NCBI RefSeq assembly: GCF_910594005.1 | Contig: NC_057818.1 | Span: 11,961,501-12,025,500, forward strand | Direction of reading: 5' to 3' | DNA: 64,000 nucleotides | Origin: Cervus elaphus | Taxonomy: Eukaryota > Chordata > Mammalia > Artiodactyla > Cervidae | Part shown: positions 59,601 to 64,000 of the stretch, piece by piece | Numbering within the stretch: the first letter of the stretch is position 1 | How the letters are laid out: every line of letters starts with the position of its first letter | Notes under the pieces: model-generated | What the model was told of the DNA's origin: nothing | Seen by the model: only the letters and a program-made list of their open reading frames with translations | The model's database searches: none | Program-made: the position numbers and the translations under genes

Positions 59601-62600
59601 TCCCAACAGGGCAGTCCCTCAGATCCTCCACAAAAGAGCAGCTTCTCAGAATGCTGCTCAACACACATCCCTCAAAATACTTTGAAACATGGTACACTTT
59701 CAGAACCATTGTTAACACAACACTCCTCAGATCCTTTCCAATACAGCTGCCCTCAGAATCCTTCTCAACATGGAGCACCTCAAAAATTACTCAACATGAC
59801 ACTATCTCAGATCCTCAACCCTGCACCTTCTCAGAAGCCTTCTAAAAATAGCAGGCCCTCAAATCCTCAACATGACAGCTCACAAAATTCTTCTTAACAC
59901 AGAGGTCCTTCCTCTGAATCCACCTCACAGAACAGTCCCTCAAAATTCTCAACATGGAAGCCCGTCAGAATCCTGAACAGAGCAGCACCTAAGAATTATT
60001 CCTAACACAGCAGCCCCACAGATCCTTTTCAACATGTAATCCACTCAGATCCTCAAAAAAACAGCCCTCTCAGATCCTTTCCAACTCAGCAGGTTCTGAG
60101 AATCCATCTCAATATGGAGTACCTCAAAAACTTACTCAACACAACACTGCCCAGATCCTCCTCAACCTTGCACACCCTCAAAACCCTTTTCAACATGGCA
60201 AACCCTAAGTTTCTGCTCCACAGGGAGGTACGAAGGATCTTTCTCCACACAGCAGCTCCTCAGAATACATCTAAACACAGCACCCCTCAGAATACTTCTC
60301 AACACAGCAATTCCTCATATCCTTCTCAACGCAGCAGCCCCTAAGATTCTTCTAAACACGTAAGTCATCAGAATCCATCTCACAATGCAGCCCTTCTGAT
60401 CCTAAGCCCCTAAAATACTTCTCAATACAAAAGCCCTCAAAATCCTGACAAGGCAGCCCCTCAGAATCCTTCCCAAATTGCAGTTTCTAACATTCTTCTC
60501 AACACTGCAGGCCCTGAGAATCCTTCTCAACAAGGGAGCACCTCAGATCCTCCTCAGCAAGCCAGCCCTCCCAAATTCCTCTCAACATAGCAGCCCCTCA
60601 GAATGCCTCTCACGTGGCATCCCTCAGAAGACTTCCCAATACAAAAGCCCCTCAAATCCTTGTCAACACAGCACTCCCTCAGATCCTTCCCGATAGGGCA
60701 GCTCTCGTGAACTCTCCAAAATACAGCAGCCCCTAAACTTCTTCTAAACACAAGGCCCTCAGAATCTTTCTCAACCCAGCAGTCCTTCAGATCCTTCCCA
60801 ACACAGAAAGCCCCCAGAATCCTTCTGAACACAGAAGCCCTCCTCCAGATCCGTCTCAACACAACAGCCCCCTAATCCTTCTCACACGATAGCCCTCAGG
60901 ATCCACCTAAATTGCAGCATGTCAGAACCTTCCCAGCATGGCAGTCCCTCAGAATCCTTCCAAATACTGCAGGCCCTTTGTATTCTTCTCAACAGACAGA
61001 ACCTCAGAATCCTTCTCAACATGCAGTTTTTCAAAATAATTTTCATCATAGCTGCTCTCAGAATCCTTCCCAACACAGCAGTCCCACAGAATCCTCTCAA
61101 TATGTCAGCCTCTCACTTCCTTCTCCAAAAGCAACCATTCACAATCCTCAATACAGGTGCCCCTCAAAATCATTTTCAACATGGCAGTCCCTCAGTGTGT
61201 TAAATCACTCAGTCATGTCTGGCTCTATCCGACCCATGGACTGTAGCCCACCAGGTTCCTCTGTCCATGGGATTTTCCAGGCAAGACTACTGGAGTGGGT
61301 TGCCATTTCCTTCTCCAGATCTTCCCAACCCAGGGATAAACAAACATCTCAATATGGCAGCACCTTAGATCCTTCCCAATGCTGTAGCCATTCAAAAAAC
61401 GTTCTGAACACAGAAGTCCCTCAGAACCATCTCAGTAAGGCAGCCGCTAAGATTCTTCTCAACACAGAGGCCCTCAGAATCCCACCCAACAGGACATCCC
61501 CTAAGATTCTTTTCAGCACTGCATGCCGTCTGAACACTTCTCAACAAGGTAGCAGCTAGGAATTCTCAATATCACAGTCCCTCAGAATCCTTCCCCAAAC
61601 TGCAGGCATTCAAATCATCCTCAGGAGGAGGATTTGAATCAGCATCTTTTCAATATGACAGCCCCTCAGAACCCTTCCCAATACTGTAGCACCTCAGAAT
61701 CCTTCTCAACACAGCAGCCCCTAACAAAGAGGCCATCAGAACCCATCTCACAAGACATCCCTTCTGAACTGTCCTCAACATGGTAGCCCCTAAGATACTT
61801 CTCAACACAAAAGCCCTCAGAATTCTTGTGACACAACTGACCATCAGAATCCTTCCAAACATGGTAGCCACTAAGAATTCTCATCAACACAGCAGTCCCC
61901 AAGATTCTTCTCAACACAGCAACCCTTAGAATCCTTCTCAAAATGACAGCCCGTAGGAATCCATCTAAACAAAGCAGCCTCTAAGAATCCTTCCCAACAT
62001 GGCAGTTCCTCAGATTGTTCTCAGAATCCTTCTCAACACAGCAGCCCCTCAGGATCCTTGCCTATGTGACAGCCCACAGATCCTTCTAAACAATGCAGCC
62101 CTTTAGAGTCTTCCTCAATTCCACATCCCCTGAGAATCCTTCTCCACATGGCAGCACCTCAGAATTCGTCTCCTAAGAGCAGCACCACCAGCCGATCATA
62201 ATTGAAACTTGACATAACCTCTACTGGCCACAACTTTGCACCCATTTACCCACTGAGAGGTTCAGATTTACCAACTTTTATTTTTTTGAGGGATGAGAGC
62301 ACTTCCCACAACATGGGAGCTTTTAATTTCCAAAACCCCGCGTCGGGGGCCCTTTTTCATGGTTCAAGAGACAGAACAGACAAAACAAACAATAAAATAG
62401 ACTGAGATTCATCATATCAGTAATTACATTCCAAGTAAAAGTCTAAAATATTCCAATTAAAACCCAAAACTGTCAAGATGATAAAAAAGCAAGACCTGAC
62501 CATATGCTGTCTACAAGAAATGCATTTTAAAATTCCAAGCCATGGTTAGGTTCACAGTAAAAGAGTGGGAAGAGAAATTCTGTACAAACGCTAATCTTAA

Positions 62601-63988
62601 GGATGCTAGAGAGGCTATATTCATAGAAGAGAAGGCGGATATAATGACAAAGTAATTCAGAGACAAAAATGGAAATTTCATAATAAAAAGGCAATTCACA
62701 GAGTGTGCTTAATAACAAGAGTTTCAAAAACCATGAGCAAAAAATTCATAGGATTAAAGGGAAAAATAGACAAATCGGCAATCATAATCAGAAATTTTAA
62801 CACTTTCTCTCTCAGAATCAAACAGAATAACTAGACCTCCCCACCCTGCTGCCCACTCCCCAAAAATCTGCAAAGCCATGGAAGGTCTGCCTACGCTCTG
62901 GATCATCTTGACATAATGGAGAGTTCTAAAACACTGCATTCAACAACCACAGAATACACACCCTTTGAGAGCTCAGTAAGGGACTTACTTCCCTGGTGCT
63001 CCAGTGGTTAACACTCCAAGCTCCCAATGCAGATGGCTCAGGGTTTAATCACTGTTCAGGGAACTAGATCCCACATGCCACAAATAAAGACCTTACTTGT
63101 CACAAAGAAGAGCCCACACGCCACAAGAAAGACCTGACGCAGCCAAATAAACAAATATTAAAAAAAAGAGGTCAACAAGACAGACTACACCTGAGCCACA
63201 GAATAGGTCTCAAATGCCACAACGACATACATGTGTTCTCTGACCATGATGCATTTGAGGGAGAAACCACAAGTGCATCAAGGAAACTCCCAAATCACTG
63301 GAAACTGAATCACACAATTCTAAACATCCCAAGGGTCAAAGAAGAAATCGTAGCAAAAATTAGCAAAGGTTTGAACGACATGAAAGTGAAACCAGAACAT
63401 ATCAAAATCAGTAAGACGCAGCCAAAGCAGTACTTAGAGGGAAACAGTTAGTGGGGGACTAGAGGCCAAGGGTGCGTGGGCCCAGAGTCTTCAAGGTCCC
63501 AAAACTCAAGGTGCTACTGGTTCTCACAGGGATGTCTTTGCAGTTGGTGCCACCTGCCATGTGTAAAATGAGTCCCCACGGGACACCCCAGCACAGCCCC
63601 CCGCCCCGACTTCTGCTGTACTGGTGATTACTTATCCTAGACCTCCCTTCCCTACAATGTTAGGAACTAGGGCTGGTCTCGGCCTCTGCTGCTCGCCCAG
63701 GGCCCAGCCCCACGTCCACGCCCTGCTCATCCACCAGGAGCCCTGAGCTCCACACTGGGGGTCACCTCGACTCCAGCGCAGGTACTCACACTTCTCCAGC
63801 TGGTCGCCGACCACCCTGAGGAAGGCCACGGAGATCATGAGCAGGTTGACAATGAAGCAGGCCTCACACAGCTTGCCGATGGCGGGGCCACACAGCACTC
63901 CGACCACGCCTTGGTAGGTAGCCTGGCCGCTGACGGAGGCAGCGTAGCCCAGGACGACCAGCCCGCTGATCAGGAAGACCAGGGAGAC
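29530..63988 (-). CDS. SLC38A8: SLC38A8 (SNAT8) transporter, C-terminal 372 residues in nine exons (5'-partial)
   Basis: Minus-strand exons in transcript order: 63790-63988, 43497-43638, 42625-42726, 39463-39520, 34315-34429, 32970-33117, 32389-32597, 31084-31135, 29530-29623. The sum is 1119 nt, 372 codons plus TGA, with matching phases and GT-AG introns throughout. The fragment begins VSLVFLISGLVV and ends VAAIMELL. I recognise SLC38A8 from its close match to the human 435-residue protein as I recall it; about 63 N-terminal residues from one exon are missing. It keeps about ten of eleven TM helices, from TM2 to TM11. Family: Na+-coupled neutral amino acid transporters of the plasma membrane; human SLC38A8 loss causes foveal hypoplasia with optic-nerve misrouting. 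The largest intron is 20.15 kb and is filled by a 28-bp repeat array. Confidence 0.97.
31084..31135 (-). CDS. SLC38A8: SLC38A8 exon 9
   Basis: A 52-nt exon with acceptor CCCGCAG; it completes Gly and reads LCLICAISVEPIGPRV plus two bases of Lys, donor GTGAGT. It is too short for an open-frame search and was found by splice phase. Confidence 0.95.
32095..32255 (+). mobile_element. MIR-like SINE
   Basis: GCCTCAGGGCCTCAGTCTTC, CGTCTGTGGGGTGGTTGATA and GGGCTGTTGAGATATTTAAT fit the MIR 3' half, in the SLC38A8 intron next to exon 8. Confidence 0.6.
32389..32597 (-). CDS. SLC38A8: SLC38A8 exon 8 (TM9-TM10)
   Basis: Acceptor GCCTCCAG; it reads SVMQDFWRRGCGGACGPWAL, AEPSGPWVRVPLTVLWVAVT, LAMALFLPDLSEIISIIGGI and SSFFIFIFP plus one base of Gly. 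Donor GTGAGG. The Gly/Cys/Ala-rich loop before TM9 differs most from the human protein I recall. Confidence 0.97.
32970..33117 (-). CDS. SLC38A8: SLC38A8 exon 7 (TM8)
   Basis: Acceptor CCTCACAG; it reads VYGFLTFGTGVSADILMSYP, GSDGVVIVARVLFAVSIVTA and YPIVLFLG plus two bases, donor GTGAGG. Confidence 0.97.
34315..34429 (-). CDS. SLC38A8: SLC38A8 exon 6 (TM7)
   Basis: Acceptor CCCTTGCAG; it reads CHEAAVSIYCSMRRQSLGHW then ALVSVLSLLACCLVYSLT plus one base of Gly, donor GTAGGG. Confidence 0.97.
34545..34720 (+). mobile_element. Old L1M-like 3' fragment
   Basis: CATGCGTGGAATATTACACA followed by GCACTGAAAAGG fits the conserved late L1 ORF2/3' UTR text, diverged. Confidence 0.6.
35080..35293 (+). 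mobile_element. Full-length Bov-tA SINE with 12-bp target duplication
   Basis: Complete copy from GGGGCTTCCCTGGTGGCTCA to GCGACTTCACTTTCACTT, flanked by TATGTACTATAT at 35068-35079 and 35294-35305. It is one of the cleanest and likely youngest insertions in the window. Confidence 0.95.
35306..36440. other. SLC38A8 intron, no recognised element
   Basis: GC-rich intron between exons 6 and 5. I see no exon or clear repeat. Confidence 0.5.
36445..36862 (+). mobile_element. Old L1M-like 3' fragment
   Basis: GAAACAGCCCAGACGTCCCC, TTCTGGTTGCCAGGGACTGG and GAACATACCAAAGACC form the typical old L1 3' pattern, adjoining a younger L1. Confidence 0.65.
36865..37740 (+). mobile_element. L1 3' end, sense to the + strand
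   Basis: Late ORF2 text (ACTACGGAGACCAGTATGGA, GCAATAGCCAAGACATGGAA) through the 3' UTR to an AATTAAAACAAAACAAAG tail. 5' truncated. The minus strand of this copy would read into the SLC38A8 intron in antisense. Confidence 0.9.
37741..39462. other. SLC38A8 intron, GC-rich, no recognised element
   Basis: Pyrimidine-rich CCACCC/CTCCC stretches at 37920-38110 and an A-rich segment at 38310-38480. No exon seen. Confidence 0.5.
39463..39520 (-). CDS. SLC38A8: SLC38A8 exon 5 (start of TM6)
   Basis: A short 58-nt exon with acceptor CTCTTTACAG. It completes Ser and reads PSSWTSVFSVFPTICFGFQ, donor GTAACC. The FPTICFGFQ motif is strongly conserved in the family. Confidence 0.96.
40085..40545 (+). 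mobile_element. MaLR-type LTR, nearly complete
   Basis: ATGGTCCCCAAAGATTCCCC, CTTATAACCTACAAGGGACT, GGTCAGAGGGAGATGTGACC and GCCCAGTGAGACTGGACTTC occur in the order of the known mammalian LTR. Ends with AGTAACTTGCTACAGCAGCC. Non-coding. Confidence 0.7.
41195..41610 (+). mobile_element. MaLR-type LTR
   Basis: CTTTATTTGGAAAAAGGGTC, TTAAGACGAGGTCATACTGG and GCTGACACCTTCATATTCAG follow the same LTR pattern. A 65-bp part recurs at about 41969-42033. Confidence 0.7.
42625..42726 (-). CDS. SLC38A8: SLC38A8 exon 4 (TM5)
   Basis: Acceptor TGTGTTAG; it reads ILGTLAACYLALVIVAQYYL then RPQDLAREPRLAS plus two bases, donor GTGGGT. The first 20 residues form a clear membrane helix. Confidence 0.96.
43195..43245. 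repeat. Interrupted (TG)n microsatellite
   Basis: GTGTGTGTGTGTCTCCGTGC followed by CTGTCTGTGTGTGTGTGG, 250 bp from SLC38A8 exon 3. Confidence 0.8.
43497..43638 (-). CDS. SLC38A8: SLC38A8 exon 3 (loop and TM4)
   Basis: Acceptor CCCCGCAG; the split codon gives Leu, then WDFLLPGAPPAPQPWYTDER, FTLTLLCAMVILPLSTPREI and GFQKHT, donor GTACGG. Trp stands where I recall Cys in the human loop. Confidence 0.95.
46382..46508 (-). mobile_element. Truncated Bov SINE in the array
   Basis: Antisense SINE text from GTGCTTAGTCATTCAGTCAT to CCAATTCCTTCTCC, with 28-bp units on either side. Confidence 0.88.
49630..49738 (-). mobile_element. Very short L1 3' end with 14-bp target duplication
   Basis: About 109 bp of antisense L1 3' UTR, starting in a T-run and ending CCATCCCGATCCACCCCCCA plus CCTC. 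GTTTGTTACTTCTT flanks it at 49616-49629 and 49739-49752. Confidence 0.9.
50552..50765 (+). mobile_element. Bov-tA SINE in the array
   Basis: Complete SINE from GGGCTTCCTTCATAGCTCAG to GACTCAGTGACTAAACCACC with an ACCACCAGCACCAC tail. Array units resume after it. Confidence 0.92.
52511..54672 (+). mobile_element. 5'-truncated BovB LINE in the array
   Basis: About 2.16 kb from CAAAAACAAGACCGGGAGCT to the typical ACTGAACTGAACTG end, flanked by AAGCCCTCAG at 52501-52510 and 54673-54682. It encodes remains of the RTE-type endonuclease linker and reverse transcriptase in three broken frames. The copy is dead: a frame change near 52800, an in-frame TAA at 53460-53462 and a one-base loss near 53867 just before the YADD region, with the frame resuming at MAESEEDLKS (53912). 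Confidence 0.95.
57379..57650 (-). mobile_element. Bov-A2 type SINE (two Bov-A monomers) in the array
   Basis: A GCT trinucleotide run, then two tandem Bov-A bodies each ending GGAGTGGGTTGCCATT, joined by GTGAAAAGTGAAAGTGAAG. CTATAACTCCTG flanks it at 57367-57378 and 57651-57662. Confidence 0.92.
61200..61346 (-). mobile_element. Truncated Bov SINE in the array
   Basis: Antisense SINE text AATCACTCAGTCATGTCTGG to CTTCCCAACCCAGGGATAAA. Its ends fade into array units. Confidence 0.85.
62390..63450 (+). mobile_element. Old L1 ORF2 fragment, + strand
   Basis: AAGACCTGACCATATGCTGT, CTACAAGAAATGCATTTTAA and CTGACCATGATGCATTTGAG follow L1 ORF2 order with many breaks. It is split by a SINE at 62985-63165 and lies between the array and SLC38A8 exon 2. 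Confidence 0.82.
62985..63165 (+). mobile_element. tRNA-derived SINE (CHR type)
   Basis: CTTCCCTGGTGCTCCAGTGG head, GGGAACTAGATCCCACATGC body, GACGCAGCCAAATAAACAAA tail with an A-run. It interrupts the L1 fragment. Confidence 0.88.
63451..63789. other. SLC38A8 intron flank of exon 2
   Basis: GC-rich unique sequence between the L1 fragment and the donor at 63789. Nothing further recognised. Confidence 0.5.
63790..63988 (-). CDS. SLC38A8: SLC38A8 exon 2 (TM2-TM3)
   Basis: Acceptor TTTGGCAG before GTCTCC. It reads VSLVFLISGLVVLGYAASVS, GQATYQGVVGVLCGPAIGKL and CEACFIVNLLMISVAFLRVV, then GDQLEK plus one base, donor GTGAGT. The start lies 12 bp from the window edge, so the acceptor is visible but the first exon is not. 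Confidence 0.95.
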
Positions 63989-64000
63989 CTGCCAAACAGG

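Larger units (their letters stand above)
43819..62190. repeat. Large degenerate 28-bp minisatellite array in SLC38A8 intron 2
   Basis: The base unit is 28 bp: CAGCCC, then the core CTCAGAATCCTTCTCAAC, then AYRG (usually ACAG or ATGG). Spacing between successive CAGAATCC cores is 28 in the cleanest stretches, for example around 48545-48575, and 25-31 elsewhere. Subtracting six inserted mobile elements (about 3.07 kb) leaves about 15.3 kb, or roughly 540 units. Units differ from each other at several positions, so the array is old, but higher-order duplication is visible. It fills about 90% of a 20.15 kb intron. I do not recognise a named satellite. Confidence 0.95.

Noticed and set aside
43819..62190. 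Dozens of frames of 60-220 residues with PQNPSQH, SESFST and LRILLNT motifs, looking like repeat proteins
   Set aside because: They follow mechanically from a stop-free 28-bp unit. Starts and stops fall at random unit mutations, no splice or promoter context fits, and they run antisense to SLC38A8.
43819..62190. CRISPR-like array of about 28-bp repeats
   Set aside because: Units are directly adjacent with no spacers and highly degenerate, in a mammalian intron.
43819..62190. 84-bp/28-residue periodicity as in C2H2 zinc-finger clusters
   Set aside because: The translated period contains no Cys/His pairs or TGEKP linkers. The match in length is a coincidence of 3 x 28.

Overview
The window is nuclear DNA of a ruminant, most likely a bovid. 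It is dense in BovB (RTE-type) LINEs, Bov-tA/Bov-A SINEs, cetartiodactyl tRNA-derived SINEs and ruminant-type L1 copies. It also carries spliced vertebrate genes with GT-AG introns. Species cannot be decided from the sequence alone.

Two convergent protein genes are present. On the + strand, eight coding exons (11867-24163) encode the last 233 residues of NECAB2, a neuronal N-terminal EF-hand calcium-binding protein. The EF-hand exons lie upstream of the window. The last exon runs into a 3' UTR with an AATAAA signal at 24604-24609. On the - strand, nine coding exons (29530-63988) encode the last 372 residues of SLC38A8 (SNAT8), an 11-TM sodium-coupled neutral amino acid transporter. Only its first coding exon and promoter lie beyond the right edge. 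I read every exon boundary on the bases, and all reading phases join correctly. The tail-to-tail NECAB2/SLC38A8 order matches what I recall of human 16q23-q24.

Layout: 1-11.6 kb is NECAB2 intron filled with two nested antisense LINE/SINE stacks. 11.9-24.6 kb holds the NECAB2 exons in GC-rich sequence, broken by a 1.1 kb AT-rich island at 20.4-21.5 kb. 24.6-29.5 kb is intergenic, with old LINE and LTR pieces. 29.5-43.6 kb holds SLC38A8 exons 10 to 3. 43.6-63.8 kb is one 20 kb SLC38A8 intron, and 63.8-64 kb is exon 2.

The most striking object is in that intron. A degenerate 28-bp tandem repeat fills about 43.82-62.19 kb, roughly 15.3 kb of repeat or about 540 units once inserted transposons are subtracted. 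It has higher-order structure: landmark units recur, often about 1.4 kb apart, with a second landmark at a fixed 119-125 bp offset. It shows a recent perfect two-unit duplication and strong strand asymmetry, so the SLC38A8 pre-mRNA would be G-rich across it. Six younger transposons have landed in it, including a 5'-truncated BovB, several with clear target-site duplications.
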